Numbered from the stretch's first letter, positions 1-5,467 are shown. The stretch is DNA of 8,609 nucleotides from Candidatus Pelethomonas intestinigallinarum (GCA_018712665.1 DVGP01000206.1:1-8609), one strand, 5' to 3'. Made by a program: numbers and translations. The notes: generated from the letters alone by a model not told the origin.

Positions 1-107
1 TGCGCCACGGCGCCTACACCCTCAACCCCCGGGAGAAACGGTTCCTCGCCTACTTCCAGGCCCAGCTGGACGCTGTGTACGGCAGGACCGGAGAATCCAT
101 CAGATGA
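1..107 (+). CDS. 3' end of an unidentified protein gene (partial)
   Basis: An open frame enters from the left edge (first full codon at base 3) and ends at TGA 105-107. It gives about 34 residues starting RHGAYTLNPREKRFLAYFQ and finishing GESIR. The composition is that of a real GC-rich coding end: charged, with an amphipathic helix (EKRFLAYFQAQLDAVY). A terminal helix of this kind is common at the end of LysR-type regulators, but no DNA-binding or other diagnostic domain is inside the window, so that is only a guess. The gene converges on apbE, and a perfect hairpin fills the space between their stop codons. Confidence 0.55.
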   Translation, partial: RHGAYTLNPREKRFLAYFQAQLDAVYGRTGESIR

Positions 108-111
108 GATA

Positions 112-146
112 AAGCGCCCGGGAGGCTTTCAGCCTCCCGGGCGCTT
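112..146. terminator. Hairpin between converging genes, probable bidirectional terminator
   Basis: A perfect 16-bp inverted repeat (AAGCGCCCGGGAGGCT / AGCCTCCCGGGCGCTT) with a 3-base loop lies 4 bp after the stop of the plus-strand gene and 16 bp beyond the apbE stop. Neither flank is strongly T-rich (CATCTCTC on the plus side, TATCTCATC on the minus side), so efficiency is uncertain. Position between two converging stop codons and stem quality support a shared terminator. Confidence 0.7.
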
Positions 147-162
147 CATCTCTCGCAGCCGT

Positions 163-1140
163 TCACGTCAGATAGAATACTTCCTCCAGGCCGCTGGAGA
201 GGTGGACCTGAAAATCGTCGGTGATGAACACCGCCTCCACCCCTTCGGTGTCCTCCACCAGATCCATTCCCGCCTCCAGTCCCAGCACGAAGCAGGCGGT
301 GGACAGGGCGTCCCCGTCCACGGACCGCTCACTGACGATGGACACCGCCAGCAGGTCGTTTTCCACCGGCCAGCCGGTGTCCGGGTCCAGAATGTGGTGG
401 TAGAGACGCCCGTCCAGGGTGAAGGAGCGCTCGTAGAGGCCGGAGGTCACTACCGACAGATTTTCGGCGGGCAGACCGCCGATGGTGGTCTGCCGCTCCT
501 CATAGGGGTATTGGATCCCCACCTGGAAGGGCTCCCCGCCGGGCCGGGAGCCCAGGCAGTAGAGGTTCCCCCCCAGGTCGATGATGGCGGAGGTGACCCC
601 CTCCCCCCGGAGGAAGTCCGCCAGCCGGTCGGCGATATAGCCCTTGGCGACGCCTCCCAGGTCGATGACTGTCTCCGGGTCCGCAAAGGTGACGGTGTTC
701 CCCTCCACAGATACCGTCTCCCAGCCGGTGTGGGCCAGGCGGCGGGCCACTTCCTCCCCGTCGGGCAGCGCCGGGTCCTCCGCGGCAAAGTCCCACAGCT
801 CGCTGACAGCCCCCATGGTGATGTCGAAAGCGCCGCCGGTGCTCCGGCCGTAGTCCAGCCCCAGGGCGATGACCTGGGCCAGCTCGTCGGACACCTGGGT
901 GATCTCCCGGTGATTCAGGCGGTAGAGCTCGCTGTCCGGGTCCGTCCGGGAAAAAATCTTCTCATAGCTGGCGCACAGGTCCAGGGCGGCCTGGGCAGTG
1001 TCCCGCCCTCCCCCCTCGTAGATCCGCACGGACACAGCGGTGTCCAGAAGGAAGGCGCCGGCCTCCGCGGGCTCTCCCGCCTGTCCACAGCCGGACAGCA
1101 GCAGGCCCAGGGCCAGCAGCCACAAAAACAGCTTTCTCAT
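163..1140 (-). CDS. apbE: FAD:protein FMN transferase, ApbE family lipoprotein
   Basis: Encodes a 325-residue ApbE/Ftp-type flavin transferase. The family uses FAD and Mg2+ to attach FMN covalently to a Ser/Thr of extracytoplasmic proteins (Rnf/Nqr subunits, FMN-binding lipoproteins). Residues 1-18 form a lipoprotein signal peptide with lipobox LLSGC, so the mature protein is probably anchored at Cys18 outside the membrane. Family motifs visible are LLDTAVSVRIYEGG near the N-terminus, GAFDITMGAVSELW, VIDLGGVAKGYIADRLADF, IIDLGGNLY, HHILDP at 248-253, and the metal-binding region VDGDALSTA around 274-282. ATG at 1140 is chosen because AAGGAG stands just upstream and a signal peptide starts there. 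The frame stays open to about 2199, but that extension is antisense to the two plus-strand genes. It is divergent from a NusG-II/Gx-transporter pair, like fmnB beside eetA/eetB. Its flavinylated substrate is not in the window. Confidence 0.95.
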   Translation of the reverse strand: MRKLFLWLLALGLLLSGCGQAGEPAEAGAFLLDTAVSVRIYEGGGRDTAQAALDLCASYEKIFSRTDPDSELYRLNHREITQVSDELAQVIALGLDYGRSTGGAFDITMGAVSELWDFAAEDPALPDGEEVARRLAHTGWETVSVEGNTVTFADPETVIDLGGVAKGYIADRLADFLRGEGVTSAIIDLGGNLYCLGSRPGGEPFQVGIQYPYEERQTTIGGLPAENLSVVTSGLYERSFTLDGRLYHHILDPDTGWPVENDLLAVSIVSERSVDGDALSTACFVLGLEAGMDLVEDTEGVEAVFITDDFQVHLSSGLEEVFYLT

Positions 1141-1149
1141 AGGTTCTCC

Positions 1150-1178
1150 TTGCGCCGGTACAGCGCCGCTGGTATAAT
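1150..1178 (+). promoter_or_regulatory. Predicted sigma-A promoter of the NusG-II / Gx-transporter unit
   Basis: TTGCGC (1150-1155) and a consensus TATAAT (1173-1178) are spaced by 17 bp and read rightwards. The predicted start near 1185 gives a leader of about 73 nt before the NusG-II gene. The promoter lies immediately upstream of the apbE start codon and faces the apbE promoter, so the apbE transcript must run through it. Confidence 0.55.
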
Positions 1179-1217
1179 GGCAGAGATGGGGCCGCCTGGG
1201 CAGCCCTCCTGATACAC

Positions 1218-1246
1218 AGTATATACCAAAGGCGGGATTTGGACAA
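1218..1246 (-). promoter_or_regulatory. Predicted sigma-A promoter of apbE
   Basis: On the minus strand TTGTCC (1246-1241) and TATACT (1223-1218) are separated by exactly 17 bp, in sigma-A-like arrangement. The predicted start of transcription is near 1211, giving a leader of about 70 nt before apbE. No competing match of similar quality was seen closer to the gene. Confidence 0.55.
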
Positions 1247-1257
1247 GGGGGCGGAGA

Positions 1258-1620
1258 ATGAAGAAGCTGCGGTACGACCTGCTGCTGATCCTGGGTCTGC
1301 TGCTGGCGGCGGCAGTGATGTACCTGGCGCTCCGCCCCGGCGGCCAGGGGGGATGGGCGGTGGTGACGGTGGACGGCCGGGAGGTGGGCCGCTACCCCCT
1401 GAGCGAGGATGTGACCGTCACCATCGGGGAGGCGGACTACAACGTCCTTCAGATCGCCGACGGGCAGGCCGCCGTGACCGAGGCCAACTGCGGCGACCAT
1501 ACCTGCGTCCGCACCGGGGCGGTGTCCCGGGCGGGGGAGACCATTGTGTGCCTGCCCCACCGGCTGATCGTGGAGATCCGGGGCGGAGACGGCTCCGACT
1601 TTGACGCCACGGCGGGATAG
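1258..1620 (+). CDS. NusG domain II-containing membrane-anchored protein (EetA-like)
   Basis: A 120-residue protein with an N-terminal hydrophobic segment (about residues 7-26, LLLILGLLLAAAVMYLAL) that acts as signal anchor. It is followed by a small extracytoplasmic NusG-II-type beta domain (WAVVTVDGREVGRYPLSED). The family pattern is visible as NCGDHTCVRTG and IVCLPHRLIVEI: Cys78, His81, Cys83, Cys98 and His101 could form a disulfide or bind metal. Despite the name, such proteins are not transcription factors. I recall this domain as that of EetA in flavin-based extracellular electron transfer loci, next to EetB and an ApbE protein, which is the context seen here; the equation is inference. 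The next gene starts 15 bp after the stop, so the two are likely co-transcribed. The start has only a modest purine-rich site (GGGGGCGGAG). Confidence 0.85.
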   Translation: MKKLRYDLLLILGLLLAAAVMYLALRPGGQGGWAVVTVDGREVGRYPLSEDVTVTIGEADYNVLQIADGQAAVTEANCGDHTCVRTGAVSRAGETIVCLPHRLIVEIRGGDGSDFDATAG

Positions 1621-1635
1621 AGAGGAGGCGGAGAT

Positions 1636-2124
1636 ATGAGCAGCAGGCGATTGGCCCGGTACGCCCTTTTGACGGCCCTGGCCATGGCCCTGAGCTGGCT
1701 GGAGAGCCTGGTGCCCCTGGCGGGGGTAGTCCCGCCGGGGGTGAAGCTGGGGCTGACCAATCTGGTGGTGATCTTCGCCCTGTACCGCATGAGCCTCCGG
1801 GACGCGGCGGTCATCTCCCTGATCCGGGTGGTGCTGGTGGCCTTCACCTTTGGCAACAGCTACAGCTTCGCCTACTCCCTGGCGGGGGCGGCGTTGAGCC
1901 TGGCGGTGATGGCGCTGCTGAAGCGGTCCGGGAAATTCTCCCTCCTGGGGGTCAGCGTGGCCGGAGGCGTCAGCCACAACATTGCCCAGGTCCTGGTGGC
2001 CATGGCGGTGCTGGAGACCGCCCGGCTGGCCTGGTATCTGCCCGTGCTTCTGGTCTCCGGCATTGCAGCCGGGGTGTGCGTCGGCGCGGCGGGGGCGCTG
2101 ATCGTGAAGCGGATTAGGCTGTAA
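1636..2124 (+). CDS. Gx transporter family / Hpre_diP_synt_I membrane protein (EetB-like)
   Basis: A 162-residue, very hydrophobic protein with about five membrane segments and a short positive C-terminus (VKRIRL). The stretches PPGVKLGLTNLVVIFALY and SLRDAAVISLIRVVLVAF, followed by GNSYSFAYSLAGA and GGVSHNIAQVLVA, are typical of the family once named heptaprenyl diphosphate synthase component I and now Gx transporter. It resembles substrate-binding subunits of ECF transporters. No prenyl synthase gene follows, which speaks against an isoprenoid role. The pairing with a NusG-II protein and ApbE matches eetB of extracellular electron transfer loci as I recall them. GGAGG lies 9 bp before the ATG. 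It ends just before a strong terminator. Confidence 0.85.
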   Translation: MSSRRLARYALLTALAMALSWLESLVPLAGVVPPGVKLGLTNLVVIFALYRMSLRDAAVISLIRVVLVAFTFGNSYSFAYSLAGAALSLAVMALLKRSGKFSLLGVSVAGGVSHNIAQVLVAMAVLETARLAWYLPVLLVSGIAAGVCVGAAGALIVKRIRL

Positions 2125-2128
2125 AATT

Positions 2129-2172
2129 AAGGCGTGAGAGCCAACGGGCTCCCACGCCTTCTTCTTTATTTT
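2129..2172. terminator. Intrinsic terminator between the Gx-transporter gene and htpG
   Basis: AAGGCGTG / CACGCCTT arms (2129-2136 and 2153-2160) enclose a second GAGCC / GGCTC stem with one A-C mismatch between them. The plus strand continues CTTCTTTATTTT. On the minus strand the hairpin is followed by AATTTTAC, so it can serve both converging genes. Confidence 0.85.
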
Positions 2173-2180
2173 CAGCGGTT

Positions 2181-4067
2181 TCAGCTCCACAGGCTGCACA
2201 GCAGGTCCGTGTAGCCCGAGGGGTCATCGATGGGCAGGCCGGCGATGAGCTTTGCCTGGTTGAGCAGCACCCGGGCGTACTTCTTTGCCTTCTCCGGGTC
2301 GGCGGTCCGGGCCGCCTCCAGGGCGGCGAAGGCGGGGTGCTCGGTGTTCACCTCCAGGATGCGCTTGGCCTTCAGCCCCATCTCCGGCTGGGCCACGGCA
2401 AAGTACCGCTCCATCTCGAAGCTGACCCCCTCGCCGCTGGTGAGGCACACCGGGTGGGTCTTCAGCTTCCGGGAGGCACGGACCTCGTCCACCTCGTCCC
2501 CCAGGGTCTCCTTGATGAAGGCGAAGGCGTCCTGGGCCTCCTGGTCCGCCTCCTTTGCCTCGGGCACGTCCTCCAATCCCAGATCCCCGTCCACGGCGGA
2601 GCGGAACTCCTTGTCCTTGTACTGCCGCAGGATCTCCACCAGGAGCTGGTCGGGCTGGTCGGTGAGGTAGAGGATCTCGATGTTCCGCTCCCGGAGCAGC
2701 TCCGTCTGAGGCAGGTTGTCCATGGCCGCCGCGTTCTCCCCGGAGGCGTAGTAGATGTACTTCTGGTCCTCCTTCATCCGGTCCACGTACTCGCCCAGGG
2801 TGGCCATCTTCTTCTCCGTGGAGGAGTAGAACAGCAGCAGGTCCTGGAGCAGCTCCCGCTTGGCGCCGTAGTTGTTCAGGCACCCCACCTTCAGCTGGCG
2901 GCCGAAGTTCTGGAAAAACTTCTCATAGCCCTCCCGGTCCTCCTTCAGCAGCCGCTCCAGCTCGGCCTTCACCTTCTTCTCGATGTTGTTGGCGATGAGC
3001 TTCAGCTGCCGGTCGTGCTGGAGCAGCTCCCGGGAGATGTTCAGGCTCAGGTCCGGGGAGTCCACAATGCCCCGGACGAAGCCGAAGTGCTCCCCGATGA
3101 GGTCCGGGCACTTGTCCATGATGAGCACGCCGGAGGAGTAGAGCTGGAGCCCACGCTCATAGTCGGTGGTGTAGTAGTCGAAGGGAGGCCGGGAGGGGAT
3201 GAAGAGCAGAGCCTTGTAGCTGACCTGGCCCTCGGCGGAGACGGTGACGACGGACTGGGGCGGGGCGAAGTCCATGAACTTCTCCTGGTAGAACTTCTCG
3301 TACTCCTCCTTCGTCACGTCGCCCTTCCGGCGCTGCCAGATGGGCACCATGCTGTTGAGGGTCTCCTCCTCCTTGTAGGTCTCATACTCCGGCTTGTCCT
3401 CGGGGCTGTCCGCCTTCTTCCGGGACTTGGTGACCTCCATGCGGATGGGCCAGCGGATGTAGTCGGAGTACTTCTTCACCAGATTGCGGAGGGTGTGCTC
3501 CTGGAGGAACTCGCTGTAATTGACCTCCTCCCCGTCGGCCTTGATGTGCATGATGACGTCGGTGCCCACGGTCTCCTTCTCGCAGGGGGTAATGGTGTAG
3601 CCGTCGGCCCCGTCGCTCTCCCAGCGGAAGGCCTGGTCGCTGCCGTACTTCCGGGTAACCACGGTGATCTTGTCGGAGACCATGAAGGCGGAGTAGAAGC
3701 CCACGCCGAACTGGCCGATGACGTCCATGTCCGCCGCCTCCGCCTTTTCCATCTCCTGGCGGAACTGGAGGGTGCCGCTGGAGGCGATGACTCCCAGGTT
3801 GTTCTCCAGGTCGCTCTCGTCCATGCCGACGCCGTTGTCGCTGACGGTGAGGACCCGGGCCTCAGGGTCCGCCTGGATGTGGATGAAGAAGTCCTCCCGC
3901 TTCATCCCCACATTCTCGTCGGTGAGGGACTGATAGCACAGCTTGTCGATGGCGTCGCTGGCGTTGGAGATGATCTCACGGAGAAAGATCTCCTTGTGGG
4001 TGTAAATGGAGTTGATCATCAGGTCCAGCAGCCGCTTGGACTCCGCCTTGAATTTTCTCTTTGCCAT
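2181..4067 (-). CDS. htpG: Molecular chaperone HtpG (Hsp90)
   Basis: Encodes a 628-residue Hsp90 homologue, full length for bacterial HtpG. It is a cytoplasmic dimeric ATP-driven chaperone that remodels folded or stress-damaged clients. The N-terminal GHKL ATPase motifs are complete: LREIISNASDA with Glu31 and Asn35, DNGVGM at 77-82, the ATP-lid GVIASSGT at 92-99, and GQFGVGFYS at 118-126. The middle domain carries LNISRELLQ, the client and catalytic-loop region, and the C-terminus ends in a dimerisation domain (GYTDLLCSLWS). The ATG at 4067 is supported by AGGAGG (complement of 4079-4084) and by the canonical start MAKRKFKAES. A perfect CIRCE operator lies upstream, implying HrcA repression; in Bacillus subtilis htpG is not in the HrcA class, so this assignment differs from that model. 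Terminators flank the gene region on the downstream side. Confidence 0.98.
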   Translation of the reverse strand: MAKRKFKAESKRLLDLMINSIYTHKEIFLREIISNASDAIDKLCYQSLTDENVGMKREDFFIHIQADPEARVLTVSDNGVGMDESDLENNLGVIASSGTLQFRQEMEKAEAADMDVIGQFGVGFYSAFMVSDKITVVTRKYGSDQAFRWESDGADGYTITPCEKETVGTDVIMHIKADGEEVNYSEFLQEHTLRNLVKKYSDYIRWPIRMEVTKSRKKADSPEDKPEYETYKEEETLNSMVPIWQRRKGDVTKEEYEKFYQEKFMDFAPPQSVVTVSAEGQVSYKALLFIPSRPPFDYYTTDYERGLQLYSSGVLIMDKCPDLIGEHFGFVRGIVDSPDLSLNISRELLQHDRQLKLIANNIEKKVKAELERLLKEDREGYEKFFQNFGRQLKVGCLNNYGAKRELLQDLLLFYSSTEKKMATLGEYVDRMKEDQKYIYYASGENAAAMDNLPQTELLRERNIEILYLTDQPDQLLVEILRQYKDKEFRSAVDGDLGLEDVPEAKEADQEAQDAFAFIKETLGDEVDEVRASRKLKTHPVCLTSGEGVSFEMERYFAVAQPEMGLKAKRILEVNTEHPAFAALEAARTADPEKAKKYARVLLNQAKLIAGLPIDDPSGYTDLLCSLWS

Positions 4068-4157
4068 TGCTTTTGTTTCCTCCTGTAACGTCCGCCCCGG
4101 TCAAGCCGCGCCGGCGGGAGCGGACCAATATTTTATCGTCCCCTATCATGCCTGACA

Positions 4158-4187
4158 ATTATGAACAAAATATGACGAAACTGTAAA
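4158..4187 (-). promoter_or_regulatory. Predicted htpG promoter directly after CIRCE
   Basis: On the minus strand TTTACA (4187-4182) and CATAAT (4163-4158) are 18 bp apart; transcription would start near 4151, leaving a leader of about 84 nt. The -35 box begins 2 bp after the CIRCE repeat, the same spacing as at hsp20. No convincing promoter was found upstream of CIRCE. The -10 is only moderate. Confidence 0.4.
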
Positions 4188-4189
4188 TA

Positions 4190-4216
4190 TTAGCACTCGT
4201 ATAAATTGAGTGCTAA
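4190..4216. promoter_or_regulatory. CIRCE operator (HrcA binding site) of htpG
   Basis: A perfect TTAGCACTC-N9-GAGTGCTAA inverted repeat (arms 4190-4198 and 4208-4216), identical to the consensus CIRCE. It lies about 120 bp upstream of the htpG start. CIRCE is the operator of the HrcA repressor, which is active when GroE is free and released during heat stress. The hrcA gene itself is not in the window. Confidence 0.97.
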
Positions 4217-4281
4217 CCCCTCTCTTTCCAGCGGTAATGTTTGATCTATGTTAAATCTTTGATATGTTTTGTATATTCCTC

Positions 4282-4310
4282 TTGTGTCCGGCAAAAAAAT
4301 ATGATATAGT
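4282..4310 (+). promoter_or_regulatory. Predicted promoter of the small membrane peptide gene
   Basis: TTGTGT (4282-4287), 17 bp, TATAGT (4305-4310), preceded by AT-rich DNA. The predicted start near 4317 leaves a leader of about 55 nt. An AT-rich direct repeat (TTTGATCTATGTT at 4240-4252 and TTTGATATGTT at 4258-4268) lies just upstream. The promoter does not overlap the CIRCE element. Confidence 0.6.
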
Positions 4311-4321
4311 GCCCCTGCCGT

Positions 4322-4361
4322 CGGTGAAAGGCGGCTTCGATTCTTCCCATCCGGTGAAAGG
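4322..4361 (+). repeat. Direct repeat CGGTGAAAGG in the peptide gene leader
   Basis: CGGTGAAAGG occurs at 4322-4331 and again at 4352-4361, exactly 30 bp apart, inside the predicted 5' leader of the small membrane peptide gene. The second copy contains the ribosome binding site, so the first copy is a sequence duplicate of that site. It could be chance or a remnant of a small duplication. Confidence 0.5.
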
Positions 4362-4371
4362 AGAGAACGAG

Positions 4372-4488
4372 GTGGAAAAGACGGAGATGAAAAAAGGCCG
4401 CATTTCTTGGTTCACAGTTGGGCTCATCCTCGCCCTGGCGCTGGCCGCCGTGGCGTCCCTCCCCTTCCTGTTTGGTCCCCTGGCCTGA
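4372..4488 (+). CDS. Small single-pass membrane peptide, 38 aa, function unknown
   Basis: Starts at GTG 4372, with AAAGGAG ending 8 bp before it, and stops at TGA 4486-4488. The product has a charged N-terminus (MEKTEMKKGR) and a continuous hydrophobic segment from about residue 13 to 34 (WFTVGLILALALAAVASLPF), ending FGPLA. It therefore probably spans the membrane once with the positive end inside. An ATG five codons downstream would have its purine box touching the start, so GTG is preferred. The frame remains open upstream to 4264, but that part overlaps the predicted promoter. It has its own promoter and a strong terminator, so it looks like a monocistronic gene, transcribed away from htpG and towards hsp20. 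I do not recognise a family. Small size is the main reason for doubt. Confidence 0.6.
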   Translation: MEKTEMKKGRISWFTVGLILALALAAVASLPFLFGPLA

Positions 4489-4505
4489 ACTCCGCATGAC
4501 GGAAC

Positions 4506-4534
4506 CGGTCCGCAAGGGACCGTTTTCTTTTTTT
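4506..4534 (+). terminator. Intrinsic terminator of the small membrane peptide gene
   Basis: CGGTCC / GGACCG arms (4506-4511 and 4517-4522) with a 5-base loop are followed directly by TTTTCTTTTTTT. It is a classical intrinsic terminator 17 bp after the peptide stop codon and supports the peptide gene as a real transcription unit. Confidence 0.85.
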
Positions 4535-4570
4535 CGGCCGTTTTTCCGGATCTCCTATCACCAAAAATAA

Positions 4571-4602
4571 AGCGCGCCGCGGGAAGCTCCCCGCGGCGCG
4601 CT
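4571..4602 (-). terminator. Intrinsic terminator of hsp20
   Basis: A perfect 13-bp GC-rich stem (AGCGCGCCGCGGG, 4571-4583, with 4590-4602) has a 6-base loop. Read on the minus strand it begins 27 bp after the hsp20 stop and is followed by TTATTTTTGG. On the plus strand it is followed by CCTATTTT, so it could also back up the terminator of the peptide gene. Confidence 0.85.
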
Positions 4603-4629
4603 CCTATTTTCGCGGCCTGGTCCCGGCAG

Positions 4630-5064
4630 TCACTGGATCTCCAGCCGGCGGCTGGTGGGGACCGTCTGATCTTTCTTGGGCATGGTCAGGGTCAGCACGC
4701 CGTTGTCATAGGCGGCCGTGATCCCCTCCGCCTGAACGGAAGAGATATCAAAGCTCCGGGAGAAGGAGCCGTAAGACCGCTCGCAGCGGATGTAGTTGCC
4801 CTTGTCGTCCTTTTCCTCTCTGCTGGCGTTGCGCTGGGCGCTGATGGAGAGGTAGTCGCCGTCGATGTCGATGTGAATATCCTCCTTCTTCACGCCGGGC
4901 AGGTCTGCCTCCAGCACGTAGGCGTCGCCGGTATCCTTGATGTCGGTCTTGAAGCCGCCCAGCTCATTGCCGCTGAAGAACCGGCGCTCCAGGTCCTCCA
5001 GGTCACGGAAGGGGCGGTAAAAGTCCATACGGTCTCTGCGGGTGAAAGGCATCAGTTCAAACAT
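4630..5064 (-). CDS. Small heat-shock protein, Hsp20/alpha-crystallin family
   Basis: Encodes a 144-residue cytoplasmic holdase that would bind unfolding proteins without ATP and form oligomers. After a short N-terminal arm (MFELMPFTRRDRMDFYRPF) comes the alpha-crystallin domain from about residue 37: FKTDIKDTGDAYVLEADLPGV, the DIHIDIDGDYLSISAQR strand region, and the signature AAYDNGVLTLTMPK. The C-terminal RRLEIQ contains an I/L-x-I-type motif for oligomer contacts. I take the ATG at 5064 because GGAGG lies 8 bp upstream; an in-frame ATG at 5079 overlaps that same GGAGG and would leave no usable site. A CIRCE operator and a promoter lie about 180-240 bp upstream, so HrcA control is expected together with htpG. 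Confidence 0.96.
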   Translation of the reverse strand: MFELMPFTRRDRMDFYRPFRDLEDLERRFFSGNELGGFKTDIKDTGDAYVLEADLPGVKKEDIHIDIDGDYLSISAQRNASREEKDDKGNYIRCERSYGSFSRSFDISSVQAEGITAAYDNGVLTLTMPKKDQTVPTSRRLEIQ

Positions 5065-5249
5065 GATCAAAACCTCCAATGATGTATCAAATTAAAATAA
5101 GATGTATTCCGGCGGGAGCTTTCCTCCCCCGGCCCGAAGCATTTCCGGGGCCCTTCGGGACCGGCCCCCCGTTCTATTTCTGCCGCATCGGCCTCGCTTC
5201 CTTTTCTCTTTCTTTTTATGGCTCTATCTTATCCCCGGTTTGTGAACAA
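5065..5249 (-). other. Long 5' leader of hsp20 with a stable hairpin
   Basis: If transcription starts near 5243, hsp20 mRNA has a leader of about 180 nt. Its beginning is purine-rich (AAAAAGAAAGAGAAAAGGAAG, complement of about 5196-5217). Next comes a stable hairpin: CCGG-CCCGAAG (5129-5139) pairs with CTTCGGG-A-CCGG (5153-5164), an 11-bp stem with one bulge. The part next to the ribosome binding site is AT-rich with the 7-mer GATGTAT repeated 20 bp apart (5081-5087, 5101-5107). The site itself is not obviously paired. A four-codon ATG-to-TAG frame (5188-5174, minus) lies in the leader but has weak support. Confidence 0.4.
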
Positions 5250-5279
5250 ATATAGCAAAAATTGTGACCGGACTGTGAA
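5250..5279 (-). promoter_or_regulatory. Predicted hsp20 promoter directly after CIRCE
   Basis: On the minus strand TTCACA (5279-5274) is followed after 17-18 bp by GCTATA/CTATAT (about 5256-5250). The -35 box starts 2 bp after CIRCE. The stretch following CIRCE shares ATT-ACAGT---GTCA with the htpG promoter at identical offsets. The -10 assignment is moderate. Confidence 0.4.
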
Positions 5280-5281
5280 TC

Positions 5282-5308
5282 TTAGCACTCGCATACAGAG
5301 AGTGCTAA
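5282..5308. promoter_or_regulatory. CIRCE operator (HrcA binding site) of hsp20
   Basis: A second perfect TTAGCACTC-N9-GAGTGCTAA repeat (arms 5282-5290 and 5300-5308). The spacer GCATACAGA differs from the htpG copy, so the arms are conserved by selection rather than by a recent duplication of the whole site. It lies about 220 bp upstream of the hsp20 start. Confidence 0.97.
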
Positions 5309-5467
5309 TTCCGCCTGTTCGCGCCGCCTCACCCTGGCGAAAGGTCTTAAAGGCGCTGTGTCTTCCTCGCGGCAGCTGTCGTAGATTTTCTTGGTATGGA
5401 TACAAACGGCCTCGCAGTTGTCTCTGCCTGCGGCGGAGACAGGGCCGGGCACAATACGTTCAGGCAT
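5282..5467 (-). pseudogene. Probable 5' remnant of a clostridial hypothetical gene, running into the hsp20 CIRCE
   Basis: An ATG at 5467 has a perfect AGGAGG 6 bp upstream (complement of 5474-5479) and opens a 61-codon frame. The first part (MPERIVPGPVSA, then CEAVCIHTKKIYDSCREED) resembles the N-terminus of an uncharacterised protein common in Clostridia, which I recall as continuing from a VC-x-x-T-x-x-(V/I)YDSC motif into a CLEDLRVYF-like segment. Here the similarity stops after CREED. The remaining residues (TAPLRPFARVRRREQAELAL) look arbitrary, and the frame reads through CIRCE, stopping on its last three bases. The simplest reading is a gene whose 3' part was deleted, bringing its 5' end next to hsp20. 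It might still be translated as a short peptide. The family link rests on memory of the motif, not on a search. Confidence 0.45.

Noticed and set aside
202..1212. 336-codon open frame on the plus strand opposite apbE
   Set aside because: It lies entirely antisense to apbE, has a composition typical of antisense frames (Gln, Gly, Val, His), and shows no motif.
1504..1530. TGAV in the NusG-II protein as an ApbE flavinylation site
   Set aside because: The known acceptor motif needs Ser/Thr at the fourth position ([S/T]GA[S/T]); here it is Val, and the segment belongs to the Cys-containing core of the domain.
1141..2199. Upstream extension of the apbE frame to a 678-codon open frame
   Set aside because: It is antisense to the NusG-II and Gx-transporter genes, has a His/Gln/Pro-rich artefactual composition, and a lipoprotein signal peptide with a good ribosome binding site starts at 1140.
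2337..4088. 583-codon open frame on the plus strand opposite htpG
   Set aside because: It is a shadow created by GC-rich third positions of htpG: Leu/Val/Gly/His-rich, no recognisable domain, no ribosome binding site worth naming.
5062..5079. Earlier hsp20 start at ATG 5079
   Set aside because: The GGAGG used for initiation overlaps this codon; the ATG at 5064 has it 8 bp upstream and begins the usual MFEL N-terminus.
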